A DNA stretch of 64,000 bases. It comes from Rhytidiadelphus loreus. Taxonomy: Eukaryota; Streptophyta; Bryopsida; Hypnales; Hylocomiaceae. The notes beneath the pieces were generated by a model. It made no database searches and was not told the origin of the DNA. It saw nothing but the letters and a program-made list of their open reading frames with translations. This document shows, piece after piece, positions 24,060 through 36,012 of the stretch. The stretch lies in assembly GCA_947034895.1 (NCBI GenBank), contig OX344761.1, positions 36,468,863 through 36,532,862 of the forward strand, read 5' to 3'. Both the position numbers and the translations under genes were made by a program. The stretch's first letter is position 1, and each line of letters opens with the position of its first letter.

Positions 24060-25185
24060 CTGATTTTTGGGGATTTTAAATCTTGGATTCGAGGTGCTTT
24101 GCTCTAAAATGTGGCTTCCATGCAGTCAAAATACTATCCGTATGTGTTCAACTAGGCAAAAAAATGTTGTCCTCTCACAAAGAATTGCCTTGATTTGTAT
24201 TCCAGCCAGCATACATGTCCTCATCAATGTGCTGAAAAGATGTAGGCTTCTAATATTGTAGCTGAATGGAATTTACATGACTAAGATTTGGATTCAGATT
24301 TGAGATTGCTTGTACAAGCCAAAATGGCTTTGGATCATCGTCTGCAAAAAGCACAACAACAAAATATCCTGCAAAAGTATCACATTCAACACATAGTGAA
24401 GGACGCGGACGATCACGCCTTCGACCAACAAAAGACACATCCTCTTCAATATCTTCAAACGGTCTACCATCATCTTGCATTTGGCCCACCTCATCCATGC
24501 CAGCTATAGAATTCAGCCAAAAGTCATGTTCTAAAGCCTCTTGAACAACAAGAAGTTCATTAAGAGCAGACCTTACACCTTCCCAATACTTCCGTACTCA
24601 ATCAATTTTCCTACGATATTCTCCAGACTTGTCGGCATCTGACATTTGACCTCATAGAGAAATATAGTCTTCCAAGCCTTTGCAAATTTCCGTGAAGCAA
24701 TGCATTTTCTAAGGAGCCAAAGGTTGTGGGACACAAGTAAATACCAAGGGATGTCCATCTATAATCTCCTTCCACAAACGAATTCCTCCACATTCCTTTG
24801 GCAACCAATCAATGTCAATACATAGGATCTTATATTGCATCAAGGGCCATCCATTTGAATCCTTGTAGAACTTGAATTGATGTGCTTGAGAATGACCTTG
24901 TAAAGCATCTCCGCTCGTATACAAAAACCCTTCCACAAATCGTTTGAAGTCGGGGACTTCTTCGATGAGATGGGGGATAACGGGTTGTGTTTTACAATCC
25001 ATGAAGGACTTCATGAGTCTAGGAATAGTAAGGTAGTCATTCGTCTTCAACATATTGCTCCAACGACTAAAAAGAGCATCAATGTCTTTATGAATATGCC
25101 TGACAATGAGGAAATTGATGTATACCTCACAAAAAATGACTCTGTATACAAGGAGAGAGCAAAATGCAAAACCCACCGATTCTTG
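24060..25185 (-). pseudogene. DUF7869-like transposon protein, fragmented
   Basis: The minus-strand frame at 24709-25176 contains VRHIHKDIDALFSRWSNML, then a TIPRLMKSFMD segment and a SNGWPLMQYK segment. From memory this resembles a family of large eukaryotic transposon-linked proteins with a conserved H-x-H-x-DID motif, annotated DUF7869; I cannot confirm it here. A second frame at 24250-24498 contains FVGRRRDRPRP followed by a GYFVVV segment typical of the C-terminal part of the same proteins. Stops and frameshifts separate the pieces and no complete gene remains. The gene C-side duplicate lacks this stretch, so it was either inserted in copy 1 or deleted in copy 2. Confidence 0.45.
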
Positions 25186-25682
25186 TTATCTCTTGAGGCG
25201 AGTTGTCGAGTCATCGTTGTCGAGCTGTCAAGTCATCGTTGGAGGAAGAAGTACAACTTCCACCAATTCTTCTAGTGGAGTGGAAAGAACTCTATGCATA
25301 GATTTAAACCTTCTAATAAGGTTGTAGACAAGCTTGAATGGCTTGATCCCCCCACAAATAATAGTTGTGATGAAGATTTTGGTTGCGTTTTAAGATCTTG
25401 CAACAACTTAGCGATGGCCCTCACTGTGTGATTTAAATCAGAACATCATATTCATTATTTTGGGAGATTGAGGACCTCCCAAAATAACATTGTTTATTGT
25501 TGGGTCCTTAAAATTGAACTCGAATTGAAATGAACTTGGAATGATGGAAACTAAAATTTCCAATTGTGTATAGCAATTTCCATTAAAATGATAGTTTCTT
25601 GTAATTTGGACATCTCAAACATTTATTGGTTACACTAATTATAGTCATTTTGGATTTAAATGCAAAAAATGGTTTTTATTGA

Positions 25683-25800
25683 CCACCAAGTCATGAGCTG
25701 AACGATTGGTTGGAAGAGGCTATCTACGTCATTCAAGTGATCTGAGTTCGAATCCCATTAAACTCATGTGAGCAGCTATGACATGTACATGACTTGGTGC
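25683..25800 (+). repeat. tRNA-like (SINE-like) hairpin element
   Basis: A perfect 11-bp inverted repeat, ACCAAGTCATG (25685-25695) and CATGACTTGGT (25788-25798), encloses GAGTTCGAATCCC (25744-25756), a strong match to the RNA polymerase III B box. A weaker A-box-like GATTGGTTGGAAGAGGC lies about 30 bp upstream. It does not fold as an intact tRNA by eye. A tRNA-derived SINE head is the most likely reading. Confidence 0.4.
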
Positions 25801-25845
25801 TACTAAGTGAGCATAGCAAGCAGGAAAGTTGTAACAACCAACCAG

Positions 25846-26207
25846 ACAAGTTCAATTTTGTAAATCACAAATTTCCTCAGATCAACACCGGACATTGATG
25901 CTACGCAATTCAGCTGCCATTCTCTAGCTTCAACAAGATATACTTCCAAGCGCCATTCAAGTGTCAGATCACCCAATCATATTCAAATTCAAAGACTCAC
26001 AAAAAAACTCTAGCGGGCTTCTTGTTGATTCCCTGCAAATTGCAAATACTCACTAATTGAGCCACAAGAATCTGAAAAAAGAATTTCACACACAGACAAT
26101 CTAGCCTTCGCAAATCCCACCTTCGCCAATCTAGCACTCTCCCCACCAGCTCCCAAATTCAATGTAGTATACATGTCCAGCCCAGTCCCAGAACCAACAA
26201 AACTCAA
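25846..26207 (-). pseudogene. Broken copy of the unknown three-exon gene at 44322-45023
   Basis: Exon 1 (29 codons from ATG at 26207, starting MSFVGSGTGLDMY) and the following short intron match the copy at 44849-45023. At the start of exon 2 a small insertion and nearby changes shift the frame to an early stop, and exon 3 is absent because the duplicates diverge at 25840. It therefore appears non-functional while its duplicate remains open. Confidence 0.5.
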
Positions 26208-29035
26208 GTCTATTCATCTAGAAGCTGAAAATTGCAACCTCAAATGCTGCAATCAGTGACTGTCAGCAGCTACGGACTCCTGTCTTATGTCACAACGTGA
26301 TCACCAGCAACCTCCCAATCCAAAGGAAATGTGCATTCAAGTGGAAAACGATGTCTTGTGCATGTCGATCGTTAGTTGAACCATAAGCAACCAGAAGAAG
26401 GGAGTTGAAGTGACTCATCGGTTGCAAAGAAAAAGGTCAATGAATTATTAGCCATAAATGACCTGACCTGGCATGGCATGAGGTCGGGTAGAATAAGCTT
26501 ACTAAAATTTTCCAGTCAGTTCTCTTAAAAGTTCAGCTACCTTACGAAATTGTAGCATGCTCAAAAACAACCCATTTTGAAGCCACAAATGCAGTGTGAG
26601 AGTGATGGTAACAGGGAGAAATGTAGATTTGGAAGGGAAAAATTGGTCAACTATGTGGTGAGAATAGGCTTCCCATGGTGAACATTTGGTGGTTTTGTAA
26701 ATAGAGTTAAAAGCGATTATGGACACATTAATTAAATGGGGGTTACTACTACTTGCAATGGGTGGTCATTCCCCCACCTACGGTACTACATGGTACTGTA
26801 CAAGTGGTATGTGGACATTTTCAAAAACACCCTTTGGAAATTGATACCTCATTCATATTACATCAAATAAAAAGAGATGATTTCACTTAATTATTGCAAT
26901 AAATCATAACATTTAATCATAACCCATGGGATGAAATGATGTGAAATTTTCTACACCAAATCAATAACTATAAATACACACGTCAAAATTTATGAGAAAT
27001 GAAGTTGGTACCTCAATTGCAACTTCAAACTAGGTCAAAACTAAAACTTTCATCAAAAGACCATACGGTTCTTTGAAATCAAAGACAATCATCAACAATT
27101 CTAATAATACACTTTGTTGAAAACACCATTCATGATTAGAGGTTTATATTTTAAAGATAATTTCTTTATTTATATGCACATAAGGTGGTAGAAGGTAAAA
27201 CAAACAACGTGAGATATGTAAATTAGAATTAGCAGGAGCTTTAGCACTCATAGTTAAATCAAATTAAAGTAGGAATTTTATTTGAAGTAGAGTTTCAAAC
27301 CTCATTTAGTCATAGTAGAAGAACTTTTTTCAAAAAACTTTGGTTGTTGAAGCAAGTTAAATTTCATATCTATATGAGATTTCTAGACAGTTATGGATAG
27401 ATTTCAAAGAAGGGTTAGAGAAGACATTTTTTTTCATTTTCGAACATCTTCTCTGCATTTTAATCTGTGACATTTGAAGGTTTAAAATATCAAATGGATT
27501 TTGGGAGATGAAACTTAGATAGATTTCCCAACTCTTATTAGTTCTAAGTTTTTTGAAAAAGAATTTTTCTACTATGACTAAATGAGGTCTGAAATTCTTC
27601 ATCAAACAAATCTTCTTTATTTTTATAATGAGCAGTCAAGCTCTCATTTTCAAATTATCCCATATCCTTTGAGGATTCATGGTAGATAATTGATTTCAAT
27701 ATAAAAATGACATCTCCAAGTAAACCTGCATTCCGACAAAGTGTCATTGAAGCAATTTCTTCATTGGGCCAACAAAATTATTTTTTGTTGGCAGAGGGTT
27801 AAATAATTGGGATTTTGATTCAAAGGGCTCTTAAGATTTTTGACAAATCTTAACATTTCTTTGTTGATTTGTTTGGCTGGTCTAAGGTTTAGCAAAACAA
27901 ATCAACTGCTGCAACAATCTATTGACACTTACTTCAATTCCCCATGTGGATGTTTTTCGTGGATGAGGCCTCCAGAGAGGGAAAGGCAGCCTCTCTGAAG
28001 GCTGCTGAATGTTATGATCTTCAAACTTTATTTTCTATACACCAAAAATACTGAGTAATTTTTTTTTATAGAATTTGTAAAATGTCACGTTCCTTATTCA
28101 GGTGGTAATGGGGGAGTGGTAACCATATTCATTGGAACGGGGGTCTGATTGTCTGAGAAGATGTTTGTTGAAAGTTCCAACCATTTCCTTCCATGTTGCC
28201 GTACTGTACAATACTGTAACAAATTTCTTCTTGTTGACATCAGCAGTACGAACAATGCCTTTGCCAAGGCCTTCAATGTACAGTAAAGGGTAGTGTACTC
28301 TAAAAGTGAGCGTCTCTTTCAAACCGCCCCTACAATTAAAATAGCTTTGGAATGGACTTGAGCCATGGAGTGGATTGAGGAAAAAGTGTTATTTATTGCA
28401 AGAATCAATCATTCTATTTGGCTTTCTCACATCTCTTTACAAGTTGTAAGTGGACAAATTTTGGAAGTCCTAAGTAACAAATAGGTGCCTACAACACAAA
28501 TCTTTGAAAATTCATAAGTAATTCAACAATACTTGAAAAAATACAAATTGCAGCAACATTACATTTTGCATTTATTTTTATTTCTCTAAAAAATGAGCTC
28601 AAAATCTTTCCATCCACGGGAAACCATGAAGAAAGAAAGCCAAACCTTAAATGGTTGCTTTTAGAGCAAACTACCTAACACATGTTGTACTTGAACAAGT
28701 TGCATTCAAATTGAAGCAACATTGTGGTAATGTGTTGCACTCAACTAGGCTATCCAATGTGAGTGCAATGCATTTGTGAGGTGAGAAGGTTTGGTGAGTT
28801 TGGTAGTGATTCATTGTAGGTGGTAGATGAAGATGTAACCATCCTCAAAAGAATTTCCCAAAAATCTATGATAATCTCTAATTAGTGGCATGGAATGATT
28901 GTTGGGCCCAACCCTTTTAGGGTGGGCCTAGTGCATTGAGATAAAAAAAGAGAATTGGCACTACCTTTATGCCCCCATTCATACTATTGGATGTTACATT
29001 CTTACATTCATATTTTCATTAAGTTTTCAAATGTT

Positions 29036-30372
29036 CGCTCCATGCCCAATAGATTCGTTAAGTTTTCATCATCATTCTTTATATATATCATTTCCACATT
29101 CCTCAAAGCTCCCATGTTTCCATAATGTTTCTATATTTCCATCACATCCCTATGATGTTTCCATATTCCTAGAACATTCACAATATGTTCTCATAGACTT
29201 TTATAGATTTTTAACATGTTTCTCAAGTTTCCAAAATGTTCTCCAAGTTTACACAATTGCATGTTTTCAAAATTCATACCGTTGTATTTTCCCTCTATAC
29301 ATTAAAAAAATTAGCAAAGGCATTTATATCTATCAATATCTTCTTTAGTAAAGAATCTAGAAAGATCTTAACTACAAAAAACAATTCTAAGTGAAGAATG
29401 GTTTTGCCTTCATTTATTCTAAGATGATTATTTGTTGCTGGGAGGCTAGATGTAAGTGGAAATCTCATTTCCATCACTATAAGCTATTGTAAATACTATA
29501 GTTGAAGGAACAAATTTACTAAGATAATTCAACCTAAAATTAGAAATTTTATTACCATTGTTCTAACTAACTTCTAAATTATTCTAAACTATTTTTTTTT
29601 AAAAAGGAAAAATATTATAAAATCTTTTAATACTCATTCTTTCAATTCTAAATAAATAAATTGTGAATTTTTAAAGTTTTAGTATGGTTGCATAAAAATT
29701 TAACTCTATATTTCATTGTTTAAATGTTATACATTTTAAAAATCAATATTACCTTTCTTGTATAAACAAAATATTTAGTTTAAAAATAAATTCTAGTATC
29801 TTTTAGAAGGCTATTATTAATTCAATGTCTATATTTTATTTAAATCTACTTCAAATAATTTTAAAAACTTGCAAGTTCATTGAAGATACAAGTACATATG
29901 AGGGGTTAATTTGTCATGAATTTCCTTGGTCCATGAGGGGTTAATTTCAAAAAAGTTTTCCATCTCATGCACTAAATATACACAAACCTCCAAATTGAAA
30001 TTATAATCATCTTAAAACCTATTTTAGAACTTGGTGAACTTCAAGAAATTCATTGTGACCTTCACATTCATGGAATGCTAGCTTAAGATGCATTGTTGTG
30101 ATCACATGTGGGTCTAATTGTAAGAGGATGGTTGTCAAGCATCATCAATAATCTAGCCCCTTAGCATTCCAAAGTCTAAAATCTGGACGATGAACAAAGA
30201 GGTTAAGAAAGTTTTCTTTTTACCACATAACTTCTCATTCATCAAAACCAATGCTTGATTTTCTTAAAACCACACTTTTGAATGATGAAATTGAGATAAA
30301 TAATATTATATATTTATAAATATTTAAGCAAAAATATGCAAAATTTTGAAAAGATTCATATAAAATTTAGTA
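29036..30372. other. Intergenic with degenerate pyrimidine-rich repeats
   Basis: 29060-29260 is a low-complexity stretch with recurring TTTCCATA and ATGTTT phrases; the 105-codon frame across it is compositional. From about 30000 to 30372 the sequence is a diverged copy of 11100-11460, the old 5' flank of the kinase-lectin genes. No gene is seen. Confidence 0.45.
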
Positions 30373-30407
30373 ATAGTTAGCAGGGTTGTCAGCCACGTCA
30401 CAAATTT

Positions 30408-30535
30408 AGGGCGACTTCAGGTGGGGGCGACTACGGGTAGAGGGCGACCGCAGGAATGGGAGACTGCGGGTAGAGGGCGACCGCAGGAATGGGAGACTGC
30501 GGGTAGGGGCGAGTGCAAGTAGGGGCAAATTCTGT
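30408..30535. repeat. GGGCGAC-type subterminal array (left)
   Basis: Short imperfect copies of GGGCGACCGCAGGAATGGGA and GACTGCGGGTAGAGGGCGAC lie just inside the left terminus of the hAT-like element. The complementary form (GTCGCCC) lies just inside the right end at 36915-37090. Such mirrored subterminal motifs are often transposase-binding sites; that role is inferred. Confidence 0.55.
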
Positions 30536-31908
30536 ACTACAATTCAAAACTGCCACTTTTGCTGCATTCATCCAAAAAAATAGATTTTTTTATTTTTTAG
30601 AATCTAACCGTAAGATCTTGTACTTCACTTGTCTAAGATCACGTGGGAAATTTTTCATGAAGTTTGACCGTATAGATTGGATGATATTAACAATCAAAGT
30701 TGGAAAAAAAAATTCTGAACTGTGACCTGCAATTTCAGTTGACTTTGACTGTCATTTGTGGAAATTTTTTGCACTACATACTTTGAATTAAAAGACACAT
30801 ATGTTGAATAAATAAGTTGAAAGTCTAGGAAAAAATATTCACTAATAAAAGCACTTGATTTGCATTCTTTAACCCCTAAAGGACCATTGTCCTTTTGGTT
30901 GACAAATTGGATTTTGGGCATGTACCTACGGTCTCAATTTTTGTCATAATTTTTTGAAACTTTTTTTAAAGATAGAAAAAATAATTATCTTTGTGGAAAT
31001 ATAATGTTTTCTCAAGTGGTGCCTAGGAACAAAAGTTGTGCCCAAATAAGTTCAAAACAAAGGCAACAAAAAAAAATTCAAAAATTTTAATTTTTTTTCC
31101 TCATATATTATATTTTTTTTCTCAACGGAAAGCTTTGATTCATTTCATTTGGATAAGTGGTGTGAAAGTTATAGACAATCTTGTTTTTCTAGCAATCTAA
31201 GAATCTTCTTCAAAAAATAACTTGCAAGATTCATTTCTGAAATTTATTCCACACATTTTTATACTAATTATGTATAAGATCCTATAGTTAGACGAATAGA
31301 TGTGCAAAAGAAACAATTTCCAAATTTTTTACTCATTGCAATAGAAATGGCAATTTTGAATGTTTTTGGCAAGAAAAAGGCCTTGGTCCTTTAGGGGTTA
31401 AGAAATTTTAAAGTAGAAGTAGGTCCAAGATTGAACAAAAAAATTAAATTGTTAAGAGCTCTAAGATGGGATTGAAACGCAATAATTCCAATGATGAGAT
31501 TGTTCTAGTGAGCAAATTTAACCTTGTCAAATAAATTTTTAGAAAAATTGTGAAAATTGCATTAAAAAATGAACCCTCTAAATTTTGTTTTCAAAAAAAT
31601 GCTAAGTTTGTCCAAAAAACAAGATTGTCCATAACTTTTGCATTACTAGTCCAATTACAATGAATCAAAGCTTCACATGTAGACAAAAATATAATATTTG
31701 AGGTGTCCACTAACCTCCATTTTTGGCTTTAGGGTGGCATAACTTTTTCTTTCAAACACTAATTGAAAAAATGTTATATTCCTACAAAGATGATATATTC
31801 TTCTATCTTCAAAAAAAGTTTCAAAAAATCATGATGAGAATTGAGACTCTAGGCATTATGTGAACCGAGATGAGAATTCCTTAAGAATTCTTGGTCTTCT
31901 ATGGGTTA
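30536..31908. mobile_element. piggyBac-type relic (host of a nested copy)
   Basis: The interior aligns with the family at 47760-48705 and 17334-19150. The right end, GGTCTTCTATGGG then TTAA, is a decayed terminus near 31905. The left terminus is missing where the GC-rich array begins. It is interrupted at TTAA by the element at 30873-31397. Confidence 0.5.
30873..31397. mobile_element. piggyBac-type MITE, 525 bp, with TTAA target duplication
   Basis: Ends are CCCCTAAAGGACCA and TGGTCCTTTAGGGG, flanked by TTAA at 30869-30872 and 31398-31401. Removing it with one TTAA restores the host relic (compare the phrase TTCATTCTTTAAAAACTTG at 17686 in a related copy). TTAA plus CCC-type termini is diagnostic for the piggyBac superfamily. 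It has no coding capacity. Confidence 0.75.
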
Positions 31909-33129
31909 AAATTCAACTTCATTTTTGTAAAATTTCTCACACAATAGTTTAGAAGCAAATAAACTATAATTAATTGTTTGACAAAAATTACAAAATATTT
32001 GCACAAGAGAATTGAAATTTGAAATTCTATACAATAACTTTTGCACTTTGCATTTAGAATATTCAATTCATTTTTTAAAATGTCACATCGTATAAAAAGT
32101 CGTTAATATATTTACATTGCTCTTCAAAATTTAAATGCATGCAATGTGATCTACGTTTCTATTTATACTAATCTAGTAATATCATGTCCTATTACGAAAA
32201 TATTAGTGTGGAAAACAACTTTAAGGGGCATCATCAACTATGGTTTATCAATGAGCAAGTTTGCCACCTATCCACATATTAATTGCTTCTTTAGATTAGG
32301 CTCAATAAGGTCACCTAACTTCTTTACAAAGTATCTCACTGTCAATGTATTTTCAAATACTTCATTGTCGTATTTCTCCATATCATTCATATTCATTAAG
32401 TGGTCAATTTTCTTGCATGATCTCTATGGTCCTCTTTGAATGTTGCAGCCCATATACATAAGTTAGAGCCACCCGCCAACAATTCTTCATGTTCTCCAAC
32501 TTTTTTTCCTTAATAGGTTATCAATAATGAATCTTAGGAGACTCAAAAATGATAGCAAGGCACTTAACAGTAATCCATATAGTTAGCCAATATGTCCTTT
32601 TAGTAATAATCACTAATTCTTGAATGACATCAAACGTTTCAATTGAACAACCAAATTGATTATTTTCAATGCACAATTACAAGAAAGAACTTGCAAATCA
32701 TAATAACGATTTTTGCATTATAATTAGGGGAAATTAAAAGAAAAAGGGAAATTAAAAAAGACCCCACCTTATAAAGACCCTAGGAATCAAGAAGAAATTC
32801 TATAAACATTCCCAATGGAGTTCCTAAAAATTAGGTCATATATATATTAACAACTCCAATGTAATGAAAGAAATCGAGGGGAAATAAATAGTAAATGATT
32901 TTTACTAATTTAAAAAATATATATTTTGAGATTTATATGAAATATCAAGACTCTAACAAAAAAAATATTATTAAGAAACTTTCAAAATAAAAAATAAAAA
33001 GAAGAAAGATGATTAGAATCTCTTCTTTATGTAGAGAATTGTAAAAAAAGATATCCTCAAAGCAATGGCTCCCACCTCCATCCACAGACGCACAAAACAA
33101 GAGGTCGCTCTCACCTGCGTTCTTTTCTA

Positions 33130-33790
33130 ATTAAGAAGTCGCCCAAGACCTGAAGTTGCCCCTAGAACCCCCCACCCAAAGGTCCAATTTCCAATTTTTG
33201 GACAAAGGGAGCACAATTCTTCCCACCTCCACCCACGGTCATCCCCCACCTAAGGTCGCCCTTAACCCGAAGTCGCCCCTAGAACCCCCCAAAAGGCCCA
33301 AATTTGCCAATTTTTGGGCAAAGGGAGGCCAATTCTTCCCACCTTCTCCCGTGGTCGCCCCTAAGAGGTCGCCCTCAACCCGAAGTCGCCCCTAGAACCC
33401 CCCCAAAGGCCCAAATTTGCCAATTTGGGGGCAAAGGGAGGCCAATTCTTCCCACCTCCATCCGCGGTCGCCCCCCACCCGAGGTCGCCTCACCCACGTT
33501 CTCCTCCCAAAGAGGTCGCCCAAGACCCGAAGTCGTCCCTAGAACCCCCCAAAAGGTCCAAATTTGCCAATTTTGGGGCAAAGGGAGGCCAATTCTTCCC
33601 ACCTCCACCCGTGGTCGCCCCTAAGAGGTCGCCCAAGACCTGAAGTCGCCCCTAGACCCCCCCAAAAGGTCCAAATTTGTCAATTTTTGGGCAAAGGGAG
33701 GCCAATTTTTTCCACCTCCACCCGTAGTCACCCCTCACCCAAGGTCGCCCTGACCTGCGTTTTCCTCCAAGAGAGGTTGCCCAAGACTTA
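33130..33790. repeat. Tandem array, about 113-bp unit, GC-rich
   Basis: Five units are anchored by CCAAATTTGCCAATTTTTGG at 33184, 33298, 33411, 33558 and 33671 (spacings 114, 113, 147 and 113; one unit carries an extra 34 bp). Each unit also has GAAGTCGCCCCTAGA and CCACCTCCACCCG phrases. Several frames of 70-106 codons on both strands are by-products of the repeat and not genes. The array lies inside the hAT-like element. Confidence 0.75.
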
Positions 33791-34230
33791 AAGTCACTTG
33801 AAGAATGCGTTGGATTGCATTTTGTGGGTGTTGAAGGTAGAAATTGAGAGCTTCATTAGAGTCAATTACTTTTGTTTTAGTTTTGCTAGGTGTATTAGTG
33901 GACCTTCTTTGTTAGGTGAGCTAAGTAAATGGACCTTGATGAGATCAGATTTTGTAGTTTAGACACCTAATCTCATTTATTAGAAATGAAAGCTCCTCTA
34001 AAAATCTAGTTGCTTTGGATTCTCCATAGTACAACTTGAATTTGACAATATTTTGTTTGATCTATTAATTTGCTCTAGTATATAAATTTTATGACAAGAT
34101 GTCATCTTCCATTGAACACTCAAGTTTTGCAAACATGCAATTTTTTAAAATATATATCAATGGTTCATTATCATTTATTCGATTGTGATTACATGATATG
34201 AAATAAAATAAAATAAGAAAATCATCCATC

Positions 34231-35800
34231 TATTTTTTTTGTATTTTGAAATTCATTTGATAAATTATACACTTGTAGAATGACTATTTGAGATTTGCTT
34301 AAATCCATAGGGAAAGTTCTTATTTAAATCTCTTTCCTCTAATTTTAAGTTAGAGGTGAAGATGGTAAGTAATTCATAAGTCCAAAGATGCTTGGTGAAT
34401 CAAGAAAATTAAATGGGGAAGGTATTGCAAATATCTTCATGCATTATTTTGTATTTTAAAATACACTTGATAAATTATAGACCCATAGGATAAATCTTTG
34501 AGATTTGCATAAATTAAATCAAAAGGGGAAGTTTTCATTTAAATCCCTTCCTCACTAATTTTTTAAGTTATAGATGAAGGTGGTAAATAATTTATGAGTA
34601 CAAAGATGCTTAGAGAATCAAGAAAATTAAATGGGGAAGGTATTGCAAATATCTTCATGCATTATTTTGTATTTTGAAATACAGTTCATAAATTATATAC
34701 CCTTTAGTAGGATAATTCATTGAGATTTGCATAAATTATATCAAAAGGGGAAGTTTTCATTTAAATCCCTTCCCCACGAATTTTTTAAGTTAGAGATGAA
34801 GGTGGTAAATAATTTATGAGTACAAAGATGCTTAGAGAATCAAGAAAATTAAATGGGGAAGGTATTGCAAATATCTTCATGCATTATTTTGTATTTTGAA
34901 ATACAGTTCATAAATTATATACCCTTTAGTAGGATAATTCATTGAGATTTGCATAAATTATATCAAAGGGGAAGTTTTCATTTAAATCCCTTCCCCACGA
35001 ATTTTTTAAGTTAGAGATGAAGGTGGTAAATAATTTATGAGTACAAAGATGCTTAGAGAATCAAGAAAATTAAATGGGGAAGGTATTGCAAATATCTTCA
35101 TGCATTATTTTGTATTTTGAAATACACTTGATAATTTATAGTCCCGTAGGGTAATTCTTTGAGATTTGCATAAATTAAATCAAAAGGGGAAGTTTTCATT
35201 TAAATGCCTTCCCCACTAATTTTTTAAGTTAGAAATGAAGGTGGTAAATAATTCATGAATACAAATATGTTTGGAGAATCAAGAAAATTAAATGGAAAAT
35301 GTATTGCAAATATCTCCATACTTTATTTTGTATTTTGAAATATAGTTGATAAGTTATACACCCATAGGGTAATTCTTTGAGATTTGCATAAATTAAATCA
35401 AAAGGGGAAGTTTTTCTTTAAATCCCTTCTCTCTAATTTTTAAATTAAAGATGAAGGTGGTAAATAATGAATGAATACAAAGATGCCTGGAGAATCAAGA
35501 AAATTAAATGGGGAGGGTATTGCAAATATCTTCAAGCATTATTTTGTATTTTGAAATACACTTGATAAATTATAGATCCTTCAGTAGGATAATTCATTGA
35601 AATATGCATAAATTAAATCAAAAGGGGAAATTTTTCTTTAAACCCCTTCCATCTAATTTTTAAATTAGAGATGAAGGTGGTAAATAATTCATGAGTACAA
35701 GAATACTTAGAAAAAAGAAGAATTCAAATGGGAAAGTTTTTTATACAAACCTTCGTGCATTATTTTGTATTTTAAAATCCACCTCATGAATAATCACTAG
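34231..35800. repeat. Tandem array, about 220-bp unit, seven copies
   Basis: Copies of the phrase GCATTATTTTGTATTTTGAA occur near 34231, 34441, 34659, 34881, 35102, 35320, 35536 and 35757, giving spacings of 210-222 bp. Units near 34659 and 34881 are almost identical, while the outer ones are more diverged, a pattern expected of expansion by unequal exchange in the middle. It is AT-rich and non-coding, and lies inside the hAT-like element. Confidence 0.8.
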
Positions 35801-36012
35801 AAGAGAAAGGAATGTTTTAGGTATGGTCTTAGCAATATAGTTCTATAATTTATGACCTTTTAGCAAATTATAGTAAATATTTATTAGAAATACATTTGTT
35901 TTCAATAAAAATTTACTAAAAATCTCCCCAAAGATCATAAGATTGTAGGACTATACTACTAGGTTCTACTTAAAACAACCTTTTCTCTTGTAGAGAATAC
36001 ATTGTTAGGATG

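Larger units (their letters stand above)
22470..29035. repeat. Segmental duplication, copy 1
   Basis: Matches about 43425-53040 on the same strand. Identity is very high for about 27.0-28.65 kb (only a few mismatches seen against 46.1-47.75 kb) and clearly lower from about 28.66 kb on. Copy 1 keeps the empty target sites of three insertions present in copy 2: TTAA near 28647 (empty for 47760-48705), GTGGT at 28820-28824 (empty for 48884-52849) and TA in CAACTATGTGG near 26655 (empty for 45485-45761). In turn, 23150-25840 is largely private to copy 1. Confidence 0.8.

Noticed and set aside
27357..27605. 82-codon minus-strand frame, identical at 46466-46714, and the frames at 28094-28322 repeated at 47203-47431
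   Set aside because: They are kept only because the segment is a recent duplicate; they are AT-rich with no splice context, family or codon signal.
29031..29348. 105-codon plus-strand frame
   Set aside because: It covers a degenerate TTTCCATA-type pyrimidine-rich repeat; composition explains the openness.
32100..32640. Minus-strand fragments inside the hAT-like element as a hAT transposase
   Set aside because: Short pieces such as KLENMKNCWRVALTYVYG do not show any hAT signature I can recognise; too decayed to call.
33156..33791. Five overlapping proline/arginine-rich frames
   Set aside because: By-products of the 113-bp GC-rich tandem array.
34231..35800. Possible CRISPR-like direct repeats
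   Set aside because: Units of about 220 bp with no constant-repeat/variable-spacer structure, in a eukaryotic genome; it is an ordinary tandem array.
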